From NCBI GenBank assembly GCA_007751255.1, contig CP036296.1:4774001-4838000 (forward strand): a stretch of DNA of 64,000 bases, written 5' to 3'. Both the position numbers and the translations under genes were made by a program. The notes beneath the pieces were generated by a model, which ran no database searches, was not told the DNA's origin, and saw only the letters and a program-made list of their open reading frames with translations. The DNA is from Engelhardtia mirabilis. GTDB lineage: Bacteria > Planctomycetota > UBA1135 > GCA-002686595. Of the stretch, positions 42,632 to 50,948 are shown piece after piece (position 1 is the stretch's first letter; each line of letters starts with the position of its first letter).

Positions 42632-43999
42632 ATGTCCGTGTCCCGAAGCTCGACTCGCATCGCACTGGCCCTGGCCCTCGTCGCCACGGCGGCCAGCGCC
42701 AGCCTTCGACCGCACCCGTCAGCCCAGGAGCAGGGGGGCCCGCTCGACAAGCGCTACGCCAAGGAGCTCTCGAAGCTGGCCGAGGACTGGTTCGAGGTGC
42801 GGCCGGTCTCGCGCTTCGAGGACTGGGACGCCGAGGTTCGCGCGGAACTCGAGCAGCGCGTGGCGGAGTTCGAGCCCCTGCCCGCCGGTCATCTCGCCGA
42901 GGCGACCCAGATCCTCTTCGAGGCCGCCCAGGACGAGTGGCCCGTCCCGTCGCCCAAGGGCGGCAAGTTGACCTTCGAGACGCCCTGGGGCGAGGCCTGG
43001 TCCTTCGTCGGCAACACCAAGAAGGATGAAGGCTTCGTCGTCGGCCTGCACGGCGGCGGTCCGGGCGTGGGCGACGCGGGGGCGGCGCGTTCCAACTGGC
43101 CGATCAAGGAGCTGGCCGCGGCCTGGCCCCAGGCCGTGCGCCTGGACACCGACGCCTGGAGCACGGTGCACGGCGAACGCATGGTCCTGAGCCTGATCGA
43201 CTGGGCCAAGATCGCCCTGGGCGTCGACCCCGACCGGGTCTACAGCGTCGGCTTCTCCATGGGCGGCACCGGCACTTGGCACCTGGCCGGTCGCTATCCC
43301 GACCTCCTGGCCGGCGCGATCCCCGCCCACGGCGTGATCATGGCCGCGCCCAAGGCGCAGTTGCCGGCGCCCGAGGACGTGACCGCCATGCAGCACGGGG
43401 TCCTGCCCAACGTCCGCAACCTGGCCATGTACTGGTACACGGGTTCGGTGGACAGGAACTGCATGCCCGGCACCTACCTCTACGCCTGGAAGCGTTTGCA
43501 GGAGTTGGCGGCGGCCGACGAGGGCGGCTACGTGAAGCAACACTTCACCCTGCACGAGGGCCTCGACCACAGCTTCCCCGGCGGCGAGCCCGGCGCGGGG
43601 CTCGAGTGGATCTTCGAGCAACGGCGCGACACCTTCCCCGGGACGATCGTGTGGGAGTACGCGACCGAGCCCTTCCCCTTGCAGACCGACCAGGACCCCC
43701 TGGGGCGGCTCGAACAGCACGGCCTGTACTGGCTCGGCTGCGATCGACCTGGCGACGTGATGCGCGTGCGGGCCACGCGCGACGGCGCGCACTTCGTCCT
43801 CGATGCACGCGGGGGTCGCGATTTCTCGATCCTGCTGCACCCGGACATGGTTCCCTACGGCGCCGAGGTGACCGTCGTCGACGCCGCCGGCAAAGTGCTC
43901 TACCGCGGCACCCCCGAGCCCGACCTCGCGGTCCTGTTCGAGACCTTCGACGCCCGTCTCGATCGGCGCCTGGTCTTCGACCGCCGCATCGACCTTTGA
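42632..43999 (+). CDS. Secreted alpha/beta hydrolase (esterase/depolymerase-like)
   Basis: A protein of 455 residues with a signal peptide (STRIALALALVATAASASL). The core has an oxyanion-hole segment VVGLHGGGPG (137-146), the nucleophile elbow GFSMGG with Ser209, and a late His in EGLDHSFPGG, consistent with a Ser-Asp-His triad. The last ~120 residues (VMRVRATRDGAHFVLDARGG; VPYGAEVTVVDAAGKVLYRG) form a beta-rich C-terminal domain also seen in planctomycete secreted peptidases and depolymerases. It would act outside the cytoplasm on esters or polyesters; the substrate is not inferable. The next gene (YaeQ) begins 8 bp downstream, so they are likely cotranscribed. Confidence 0.8.
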   Translation: MSVSRSSTRIALALALVATAASASLRPHPSAQEQGGPLDKRYAKELSKLAEDWFEVRPVSRFEDWDAEVRAELEQRVAEFEPLPAGHLAEATQILFEAAQDEWPVPSPKGGKLTFETPWGEAWSFVGNTKKDEGFVVGLHGGGPGVGDAGAARSNWPIKELAAAWPQAVRLDTDAWSTVHGERMVLSLIDWAKIALGVDPDRVYSVGFSMGGTGTWHLAGRYPDLLAGAIPAHGVIMAAPKAQLPAPEDVTAMQHGVLPNVRNLAMYWYTGSVDRNCMPGTYLYAWKRLQELAAADEGGYVKQHFTLHEGLDHSFPGGEPGAGLEWIFEQRRDTFPGTIVWEYATEPFPLQTDQDPLGRLEQHGLYWLGCDRPGDVMRVRATRDGAHFVLDARGGRDFSILLHPDMVPYGAEVTVVDAAGKVLYRGTPEPDLAVLFETFDARLDRRLVFDRRIDL

Positions 44000-44007
44000 G
44001 CCCAGCC

Positions 44008-44541
44008 GTGCGTGACGTCGTCCACACCCTCCAACTCGAGCTCGCCGACGAGACGCGCAACCTGTGGCGCAGTCTGAGCCTGCGCGTGGCGCGCCATCCC
44101 TCCGAGACGGTAGCCATGTTCCACACGCGGCTGATCGCCTGGGCCCTGTTCTGGTCCGAGAACCTGCAGCTGCGCGAGGGGGTCTGCAAGGGCAACGAGC
44201 CGGCCCTGTGGGAAGAGGACTTCACCGGCCAGACCAAGTTGTGGATCGACGTGGGCCTGCCCGATATGGCACGCCTGCGCCACGCCATCAGTCGCGCCGA
44301 GGAGGTCGTGCTGGTCGCCTGCCCGGCCAACGAGACGGCGCTGGCCGCCTGGAAGGGCAAGCTTTGGAAGGGCCGCCGCTTCCCGCGCTTCATCCTGCCG
44401 CCGCCGGCTGTGATCGCGGCCCTGGAGGACGAGCAGGAGCGGCGCCTGGAGTGGCACGTGCACCGCGAGGCCGACGAACTCACGGTCTCGACGCCCAAGG
44501 GCATGCATACGGGGTTGTTGGTCGAGGTTCAGTTGACCTGA
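44008..44541 (+). CDS. yaeQ: YaeQ family protein
   Basis: A protein of 177 residues. The GTG at 44008 aligns with the usual YaeQ N-terminus; a TTG at 43996 would add four residues. Family signatures are clear: ARHPSETVAMFHTRLIAWAL (about 25-45), LREGVCKGNEPALWEEDFTG, LWIDVGLPDMARLRHAISRA, and the closing VSTPKGMHTGLLVEVQ. YaeQ proteins have a restriction-endonuclease-like (PD-D/EXK) fold and a poorly known cellular role. The conserved D-x-G-x-P of the fold is present. It is probably cotranscribed with the upstream hydrolase; no functional link is evident. Confidence 0.88.
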   Translation: MRDVVHTLQLELADETRNLWRSLSLRVARHPSETVAMFHTRLIAWALFWSENLQLREGVCKGNEPALWEEDFTGQTKLWIDVGLPDMARLRHAISRAEEVVLVACPANETALAAWKGKLWKGRRFPRFILPPPAVIAALEDEQERRLEWHVHREADELTVSTPKGMHTGLLVEVQLT

Positions 44542-44659
44542 CCGGTCGGGCCAGGCCGCGGTCCGCCCTGCATCGCCTGGAAGCCCATCGTCCCCGAACC
44601 CGGCCGATGGTTCATCCGAACGCACCGCGTCGTGGGACTCGCGCTAGCATCTTCAAGGC

Positions 44660-44983
44660 ATGAACATCCTCAAGCAGGTCTGGGGCGCGTTGGTTCCCAA
44701 GTTCCTCGGCGGCGAGGTCCTCACCACCGTGGGCAGCGTGCGTGGCCAGGCCGGCGTGGGCGTCACCGCCGATCCGCAGAAGGCCACGGGCGAGGTTCGC
44801 GTGCACCTGGTCAAGCAGATCGACGGGCAGCCCCTCGTGACCCTCGAGTTGGCCCAGGCGGAGTTGCCGGGCGATGGGCGTGAGTTGCTCTGCGTGCGAC
44901 TCTCGCCGTCGGAGGCGGAGCACCTGGCGTCGATGTTGGGTTCGGCGGTCGTGTCGGCGCGCCGCAACTCCGGCGAGCGTTGA
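44660..44983 (+). CDS. Small hypothetical protein
   Basis: A protein of 107 residues starting MNILKQVWGALVPKFLGGEVL. It has no signal peptide, membrane helix or cysteine cluster. The middle (GEVRVHLVKQIDGQPLVTLELAQAEL) looks like a short beta-sheet domain, and the C-terminus (LSPSEAEHLASMLGSAVVSARR) an amphipathic helix. I do not recognise the family. Composition fits the neighbouring genes. It stands 118 bp after yaeQ and 31 bp before the glutamine amidotransferase on the same strand, so cotranscription with the latter is likely. Confidence 0.6.
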   Translation: MNILKQVWGALVPKFLGGEVLTTVGSVRGQAGVGVTADPQKATGEVRVHLVKQIDGQPLVTLELAQAELPGDGRELLCVRLSPSEAEHLASMLGSAVVSARRNSGER

Positions 44984-45014
44984 ACGGCGGCGACGATCGC
45001 GCGAGACTCGGCCC

Positions 45015-45770
45015 ATGAGCCACGGCCCCATCGCCATCTTCGTGTGCGGCACGACGGTTCCGCCGGTCAAGGAACGACGCGGCGACTTTGCAGACTGGTT
45101 CCGCAGCGGACTCGGTCTCGACCCCGCGGGGGTGCTCGTGGTCGACGTGGAGGGCGGTGAGGCCCTGCCGGCGGTCGAGCAGCTCAGTGGCTGCGTCGTG
45201 ACGGGCTCGTCCGCGATGGTCACCGACGGCCTCGCTTGGAGCCTGGCGATGGAACGCTGGCTCACCGCTGCCCACGGCCGCGGGCTGCCGATCCTGGGCG
45301 TCTGCTACGGCCACCAGGCCCTGGCGCGCGCCCTGGGTGGAGCGGCGGATTGGAACCCGGCTGGCCGCGAGGTCGGTGCGGTCGCGCTCGACCTGCTCGA
45401 GGCTGCCGAGGACGACGCGCTGCTGGGCGATTTCTCGGGGCCGCTGATCGCGCAGGAGAGTCACAGCCAATCCGTCACCGAGTTGCCCCCCGGCGCGATC
45501 CTCCTGGCGCGCAGTGAACTCGATCCGCACCAGGCCTTCCGCGTGGGTGCGAGCACCTGGGGCCTGCAGTTCCACCCGGAGTTCGACGCCGACATCACGC
45601 GCGGCTACCTCGAGCATCGACGCGAGTCGATCGAGGCCGAGGGCATCGACGTCGGCGCGCTCCTCGAGCGGCTCCGCGACGACGATCGCGCGACCCAGAT
45701 CCTAGCTCGCTTCCGCGCGGTCGCCCTGGGGCGGGACCTTGGTGCGAACCAGGCGCAGGGCGCTCACTAG
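45015..45770 (+). CDS. Class I glutamine amidotransferase (GMP synthase-like)
   Basis: A protein of 251 residues with the class I GATase fold. The nucleophile elbow is GVCYGHQ with Cys97, and the His-Glu pair lies in LQFHPEFDADI; TGSSAMVTD forms the oxyanion region. It lacks a synthetase domain, so it belongs with the stand-alone GuaA-like amidotransferases that hydrolyse glutamine or gamma-glutamyl compounds. The partner is unknown. The start at 45015 opens directly with the fold (GPIAIFVCGTT). The C-terminal end overlaps the convergent MATE gene by 69 bp, which is unusually long; the residues past QILARFRA may be dispensable. Confidence 0.85.
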   Translation: MSHGPIAIFVCGTTVPPVKERRGDFADWFRSGLGLDPAGVLVVDVEGGEALPAVEQLSGCVVTGSSAMVTDGLAWSLAMERWLTAAHGRGLPILGVCYGHQALARALGGAADWNPAGREVGAVALDLLEAAEDDALLGDFSGPLIAQESHSQSVTELPPGAILLARSELDPHQAFRVGASTWGLQFHPEFDADITRGYLEHRRESIEAEGIDVGALLERLRDDDRATQILARFRAVALGRDLGANQAQGAH

Positions 45771-47126
45771 CGCGATCGTCGTCCCGCCGGCCACGCCCAG
45801 GCCGTTGCCGGCCAGCATTCCGCCCATCTCGCTGGCCCCCATGGCGACCGCGATCAGTCCGCCCGCGAAGGTGCAGGGCACGATCAGCCCCAGGCTCCGC
45901 AAGCAGCTCAGGAGCAGGCCGGTCCTCGACGCGGCCATGGCATCGAACAGGGGCCGCGTGATCATGAAGGGTCCGAGCACCAGCACCACGAGCGGCAGGA
46001 TCCAGCGCGCTCGGGCGGCGAACTGGATCGCCTGCTCGCTCTCGAGCAGAACGTCGGTGAGCCAGGGCCAGCCGAACAGCCCCAGGGGCACCACGACCAA
46101 CAGACCGAAGCCGGCCCAGGCCAAGAGCGCCGTCCGCAGCTCGCTACGCAGTCGACCTCCCTCGGCCGCACCGCCCAGGCGCGCCGCCAGGGGCAACATG
46201 GCGACCCCGACCGCGATGGCCGGCATGGCCAGGAAGGACACCGCCGCGCCGAACACCGACCAGGCCGCGAGGGCGTCCGCCTGGATCGCCTTGAGCGCGG
46301 CACCGGTCGCACCGGAGCTGGTGTGGCTGTTGGCCAGGATGCCGTTGACCGCGAAGCCCTCGGCCGCCATCAGGACGTAGGTCAGCCCCGAGGGGATCGC
46401 GATCGTCAACAGCGCCCGGATGGGACGGTCGTAGAGCCCCGGCGCCGTGTCGCGACCGGCGCCGACGCGGGCGCGCTCGTGCTGGCCGGCCTTCCAGATC
46501 GAGTAGGCCAGGCCGCCCAGGCGTCCGATTGCCGTGGACAGCCCGATGCCGAACAGGCCCCAGTGGAAGACGAACACGAACAGCGTGTTGAAGGCCACGT
46601 TGACCACGGACGAGATGATTCCCGCCCACATGGTCGTGCGCGTGTCCTGGTGGGCCTTGACCAGGCTGTCGGGCAGGATCGCCCAGAAGCCGGTCAAGGC
46701 CGAGCCACCGATCAGGGCCACGCCGTAGACCTGGAAGCCGCGGGCCAGATTGGCCTCGAGTCCTAGCCGCGGCGCGCTGAACCAGATCGCGGCGGCGATC
46801 AGGACGAACAGGACAACCAAGCTCCAGATCAGCCGCAGGCTGGCTCGCTTGAGCTGCTCGACGCGCGCGCCTTCGCGGGCTCCCATGGCTGCGGCCAGGC
46901 GCGAGGTCAGACCGTTCGAGCTGCCGACCCAACAGGCGATCAAGAGGAACTCGATCGGCTGGGCGAGTCCGATGGCGGCCTGGGCCACGTCCGGATCGGG
47001 CAGGTAGGCCGCGTAGATCCGGTCGACCCAGGTGAACGCCGCTCGCAGCGCGAACGAGACCACCAGCGGCCAGGCCAGGTGGAGGATCCCCGGAATCCGG
47101 GGCTGCGGTTCGGCCGGGCTCGTCAC
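45702..47126 (-). CDS. MATE family multidrug/Na+ efflux transporter
   Basis: A protein of 474 residues with about 12 membrane helices and a GTG start. The N-terminus (GILHLAWPLVVSFALRAAFTWVDRIYAAYL) matches the first MATE helix with its conserved Pro. The segments LAQPIEFLLIACWVGSSNGLTSRLAAAMGA and the second half (IPSGLTYVLMAAEGFAVNGIL) show the two-fold repeat of the family. MATE proteins export cationic drugs or metabolites using Na+ or H+ gradients; the substrate is unknown. The gene converges on and overlaps the GATase gene. Upstream lies the 95-nt palindrome shared with the divergent neighbour. Confidence 0.85.
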   Translation of the reverse strand: MTSPAEPQPRIPGILHLAWPLVVSFALRAAFTWVDRIYAAYLPDPDVAQAAIGLAQPIEFLLIACWVGSSNGLTSRLAAAMGAREGARVEQLKRASLRLIWSLVVLFVLIAAAIWFSAPRLGLEANLARGFQVYGVALIGGSALTGFWAILPDSLVKAHQDTRTTMWAGIISSVVNVAFNTLFVFVFHWGLFGIGLSTAIGRLGGLAYSIWKAGQHERARVGAGRDTAPGLYDRPIRALLTIAIPSGLTYVLMAAEGFAVNGILANSHTSSGATGAALKAIQADALAAWSVFGAAVSFLAMPAIAVGVAMLPLAARLGGAAEGGRLRSELRTALLAWAGFGLLVVVPLGLFGWPWLTDVLLESEQAIQFAARARWILPLVVLVLGPFMITRPLFDAMAASRTGLLLSCLRSLGLIVPCTFAGGLIAVAMGASEMGGMLAGNGLGVAGGTTIALVSALRLVRTKVPPQGDRAEAS

Positions 47127-47164
47127 GGGGCGGGCACGATACTCGGGAGCTCAGGCGCGCGAGC

Positions 47165-47259
47165 GGTGCCAGGCACGAAACCGCCGCCTAGCGGGAGACG
47201 CCCTGCCGCCTGTGGCGGCAGGGCGTCTCCCGTTAGGCGGCGGTTTCGTGCCTGGCACC
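47165..47259. repeat. 95-nt near-perfect palindrome (long hairpin)
   Basis: Arms 47165-47210 and 47214-47259 (46 bp) are reverse complements apart from one G/T mismatch (47191/47233), with a 3-nt loop. The ends read GGTGCCAGGC and its complement. It lies between divergent genes, about 38 bp upstream of the MATE start and 57 bp before the start of the DUF5916 gene. A REP/MITE-like mobile hairpin is the likeliest origin; a terminator role is less likely because no gene ends here. Confidence 0.75.
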
Positions 47260-47315
47260 TGACGTCCGCCTGAGCTCTTGAGCCCCGTGGCCGTACTCGT
47301 TGCACTGGGCGCGAT

Positions 47316-49466
47316 TTGCTCCTCGCCCTGTTGACGCTCGCTGCCGGTGCTCCCACGCCGGAATCGGAACTCCCCTCGCACGATCTCCTGCGCCGACCGG
47401 CGCAGGTGCCCGCTCCCGTCGTGGACGGCCGACTCGACGACCCGATCTGGGACCTGTGTCACGTGATCGACGAGTTCGTCCAGGTCCTGCCGATCGAGGG
47501 CGGCGAACCCAGCCAACGCACCGAGGTGCGAGTGGCCTACGACGAGGAAGCGATCTACATCGGCGTCGCGTGCCTCGACGACCGGCCGGATCTCATTCGG
47601 GGCACCCAGATGGCGCGGGACGCGGTCCTGGATCCGGACGATCGGGTCGAGATCCTGATCGACACCTTCCTGACCCGCCGCGACGCCCACTGGTTCCAGA
47701 TCGGGCCGGCCGGGGGCAAGGGCGACGCGCTCTTGACCAAGAACGGCTCGCGCTTCGACAAGAACTGGGACGGGATCTTCGACGCGGCCTCGACCTGGAC
47801 CGACGAGGGTTGGTTCTGCGAGTTCGCGATTCCCTACGCCACCACCGGCTTCGCGCCCGACGCGGAGCGCTGGGGCTTCAACGTGCGGCGCTTCATCCGG
47901 CGCAACTCCGAGAGCGTGCGCTGGGCCAGCCCCGAGCGGCGGCTGGGCTTCTTCGAGGCGAACAGCGCCGGCTTCCTCGACGGCGTCGGGGGACTCGAGC
48001 CGGTGCTCGGGCTCGACTTGAAGCCCTTCGTGGTCGCCGGCTATTCGCGTGACGACGAGAGCGGCGACCGCGACCACAGCGGCGACGCCGGCCTCGACCT
48101 GTTCTGGCGCGTCCGGCCCCAGACCAAGCTGGCCCTGAGCCTGAACACCGACTTCGCCGAGACCGAGGTCGACGCGCGGCAGGTGAACCTGACGCGCTTC
48201 CCGCTGTTCTTCCCGGAGAAGCGCGACTTCTTCCTGGAGGACTCCGGTGCCTTCTTCTTCGGTCCGCCGGGCGCCGGGCAGTCGGGCTCGGACCTGATCC
48301 CCTTCTTCAGCCGGCGCATCGGTCTCGACGCCGATGGCAGCGAGACGCCGATCCTGGCCGCGGCCAAGCTCACCAGCCGCGGTGACGGCTACACGGTCGG
48401 GGTGCTCGACGTGCAGACCGGGGACGCGGGCGATCTGGACGGCCAGAACCTGTCGGTGGCGCGCGCTTCCTTCGACCTGTTCGAGCAGTCCGACGTGGGC
48501 GGCATCGTGACCTGGGGCGACCCGGCGGGCGACGGCCGCGCGGTCACCTACGGTGCCGATCTCAACCTGCGAACCGACGACTTCCTCGGCGATCGCAGCC
48601 TGCGCTTCTCGTCCTACGTCGTGGGCACCGACAACGAGGACGGTGGCGGCGCGGCCAACGCGGTGCTGTTCGAGCTCGACTACCCCAACGACGAGATCCA
48701 GCTCGAGACCAAGTACGTGGAGATCGGCGCGGACCTCGATCCGCGCCTGGGTTTCGTGCCGCGCACGGACATTCGGCGCTGGGCGGGAACCTACAAGTGG
48801 GAACCGCGCATCAACGGCACGATCCGAGCCCTGGAGTTCGCGATCGACCCCAGCATCGTGACCGACCGGGAGGGCAACACCGAGAGCGAGCGCCTGCGCC
48901 TGCAGCCGCTCGAGATCGACCTGGAGTCCGGCGACGAGCTGTCCCTCTCCGCCATACGCGAGCGCGAGGTCCTCGACGAGGACTTCGAGATCGCGGACGG
49001 GGTCACGATCCCGGCCGGGGACTACGACTGGTGGCGCTACTCCGCGAGCCTCGCCAGCAGCGACAAGCGCGAGGTCAGCGGCACCCTGAGCCTGGTCCTG
49101 GGCGACTTCTACGAGGGCGACCGGCTGGACCTCTCGACCGGCATCGAGTGGCGCCCGAACCGCTACATCACCCTGGACCTCGACTACGTCTACCGCGAGG
49201 TCGACCTGCCCCAGGGCGCCTTCGACGTGCACCTGGGACGCGCGCGGATCGACTGGACCTTCACCCCGCAACTGGCCTGGTCGATCTTCGCCCAGTACGA
49301 CAACGGCTCGAGGCTGGTGGGGCTCAACAGCCGCCTGCGTTGGATCATCGAGCCGGGCAGCGAGGCCTTCTTCGTGCTCAACCAGGACTGGGAAGCGACC
49401 GGCGGAGACTACGCCCCTCGCGACAGCGCGATCGCGGGCAAGCTCGGCTGGACCTTCCGCTTCTGA
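47316..49466 (+). CDS. DUF5916 outer-membrane-type protein with CBM9-like N-terminal domain
   Basis: A protein of 716 residues from a TTG start. The N-terminal domain (PVVDGRLDDPIWDLCHVID, then VRVAYDEEAIYIGVACLDD) is a carbohydrate-binding family 9-like beta-sandwich. The rest is DUF5916, with the hallmark LNTDFAETEVDARQVNLTRF and FPEKRDFFLEDSGAFFFG at about 275-315 and a long beta-strand-rich C-terminus ending in Phe, as in outer-membrane barrels. The signal peptide from this start is very short (LLALLTLAAGAP). An out-of-frame GTG at 47287 would supply a proper signal, so a small frameshift near 47315 is possible. Function is unknown; surface binding is inferred. Confidence 0.75.
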   Translation: MLLALLTLAAGAPTPESELPSHDLLRRPAQVPAPVVDGRLDDPIWDLCHVIDEFVQVLPIEGGEPSQRTEVRVAYDEEAIYIGVACLDDRPDLIRGTQMARDAVLDPDDRVEILIDTFLTRRDAHWFQIGPAGGKGDALLTKNGSRFDKNWDGIFDAASTWTDEGWFCEFAIPYATTGFAPDAERWGFNVRRFIRRNSESVRWASPERRLGFFEANSAGFLDGVGGLEPVLGLDLKPFVVAGYSRDDESGDRDHSGDAGLDLFWRVRPQTKLALSLNTDFAETEVDARQVNLTRFPLFFPEKRDFFLEDSGAFFFGPPGAGQSGSDLIPFFSRRIGLDADGSETPILAAAKLTSRGDGYTVGVLDVQTGDAGDLDGQNLSVARASFDLFEQSDVGGIVTWGDPAGDGRAVTYGADLNLRTDDFLGDRSLRFSSYVVGTDNEDGGGAANAVLFELDYPNDEIQLETKYVEIGADLDPRLGFVPRTDIRRWAGTYKWEPRINGTIRALEFAIDPSIVTDREGNTESERLRLQPLEIDLESGDELSLSAIREREVLDEDFEIADGVTIPAGDYDWWRYSASLASSDKREVSGTLSLVLGDFYEGDRLDLSTGIEWRPNRYITLDLDYVYREVDLPQGAFDVHLGRARIDWTFTPQLAWSIFAQYDNGSRLVGLNSRLRWIIEPGSEAFFVLNQDWEATGGDYAPRDSAIAGKLGWTFRF

Positions 49467-49594
49467 GGCCGAATGAGCGGCGGGCTCGACAGCCGGCCGA
49501 CACCACGCGCCCGCTGGTCGATCCCCGCCGGCTGCTAGACTCCGGCCATGGCACGACCTCGCACCGAGGCCAGGGTGAATCCGGAAGCCGTCCG

Positions 49595-50932
49595 ATGATC
49601 CCCGGCAGCGCACACCTGGCCAAGTTCTTGGACGGGCTGCGATCCAGCTACTGGTTCGTTCCCACGCTGATGGTCTTCGCCGCCGGCACCCTGGCGGCCG
49701 GGACGATCACTCTGGACTTGGGCGGTGTGATCCCGACCAGAGTGTTCCCGCCTTGGCTGCAGGTCGGGGACTCGGAGGCCGCCCGGGCGGTGCTGTCGAC
49801 GATCGCGGGAGCGACGATCACGATCGTCAGCCTGACCTTCTCGATCTCGATCGTGGCCCTGAGCCTGGCCTCGAACCAGTTCGGCTCGCGCCTGCTCTAC
49901 AACTTCATGCGCGACCGCATGAACCAGATCGTGCTCGGAACGTTCCTGGGGACCTTTGTCTACTGCGTGATCGGGCTGACCTCCTTCAGCTCGAGCCTTG
50001 GAGGAGGAAAGCACCAGATGGCGCTGATGGGCGCGGTGCTGCTCTCCCTGGCCAACGTCGGGGTGCTGATCTTCTTCATCCACCACGTGGCTGAGTCGAT
50101 CCAAGCCACCAACGTGATCTCCACCGTCGGCCGCGAGCTCCACAACCTGATTCCGCGCGTCCTGCCTGCGCTCGACGAAGAAGCCGACGCGGACCGACTG
50201 GACGGCGCACCGAACAGCAACCGCGGCTTCGAAGAGCCCGAGGGCGGGCTGCCCGTACTCGCCCACCAATCGGGCACCCTGCAGGCCGTCGACTCACCGG
50301 CCTTGCTGCGCCACGCCGAGTCCGAAGACTTGGTCCTGTGGGTCGCCCGTCGCCCCGGCGACTACGTCTTCGCCGGCGGGGTACTCGCGCGGGTCCACGG
50401 GACCCCGCAAGTCTCCGACGAGATCGCCGACTCGATCCGCCGCGCCGTGATCATCGGTAGTCGCCGCACCCTCATCCAAGACCTGGAGTTCGGCTTTCAC
50501 CAGCTGGTCGAGATCGCGGTGCGGGCCCTCTCGCCCGGCATCAACGACCCCTTCACCGCCATGGGTTGCATCGACGAGCTGGGAACCGCCCTGTCCAGCG
50601 TGGCCCAGCGCGGCGCGATGCAGACCCACCTCGAGGACAGCGAGGGCCGAGTCCGTGTGCACCTGGACGCCACCGACTTCCGGGGGGTCGTCGACACCGC
50701 CATCGACCAGATTCGTCAGCAGGCCCAGAACGATCCTGCAGTCATGATCCACATGCTCGACATGCTGCGCTGGATCCTGCCCCTGATGCGAACCGACGAG
50801 CAGCGCGAGGCCATCGCCCGCCAGGCCCACTTGACCCACGAGCTGGCAGTCGCGCGAGTCTCCCTCGACGCCGATCGCGACTCGCTCGACGCTCGACTCG
50901 AAGCCTTTGATCTCGCTCGGAACCGCCGATGA
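49595..50932 (+). CDS. DUF2254 family membrane protein
   Basis: A protein of 445 residues. The first ~180 hold four membrane helices (YWFVPTLMVFAAGTLAAGTI; TIAGATITIVSLTFSISIVALSLASNQFG; VLGTFLGTFVYCVIGLTSF; LLSLANVGVLIFFIHHVAESI). The conserved family block SLASNQFGSRLLYNFMRD and the later ALSPGINDPFTAMGCIDEL are both present. The C-terminal half is cytoplasmic and rich in charged residues. The DUF2254 family is common and functionally uncharacterised. It follows the DUF5916 gene after 128 bp and converges on the DUF1080 gene with only 16 bp between stops. Confidence 0.85.
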   Translation: MIPGSAHLAKFLDGLRSSYWFVPTLMVFAAGTLAAGTITLDLGGVIPTRVFPPWLQVGDSEAARAVLSTIAGATITIVSLTFSISIVALSLASNQFGSRLLYNFMRDRMNQIVLGTFLGTFVYCVIGLTSFSSSLGGGKHQMALMGAVLLSLANVGVLIFFIHHVAESIQATNVISTVGRELHNLIPRVLPALDEEADADRLDGAPNSNRGFEEPEGGLPVLAHQSGTLQAVDSPALLRHAESEDLVLWVARRPGDYVFAGGVLARVHGTPQVSDEIADSIRRAVIIGSRRTLIQDLEFGFHQLVEIAVRALSPGINDPFTAMGCIDELGTALSSVAQRGAMQTHLEDSEGRVRVHLDATDFRGVVDTAIDQIRQQAQNDPAVMIHMLDMLRWILPLMRTDEQREAIARQAHLTHELAVARVSLDADRDSLDARLEAFDLARNRR

Positions 50933-50948
50933 CCCTGGCCGCCGCGAC

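Noticed and set aside
47151-49613. 820-codon minus-strand frame opposite the DUF5916 gene
   Set aside because: It spans the palindrome and the whole opposite gene and has low-complexity Val/Glu/Arg content; a shadow frame.
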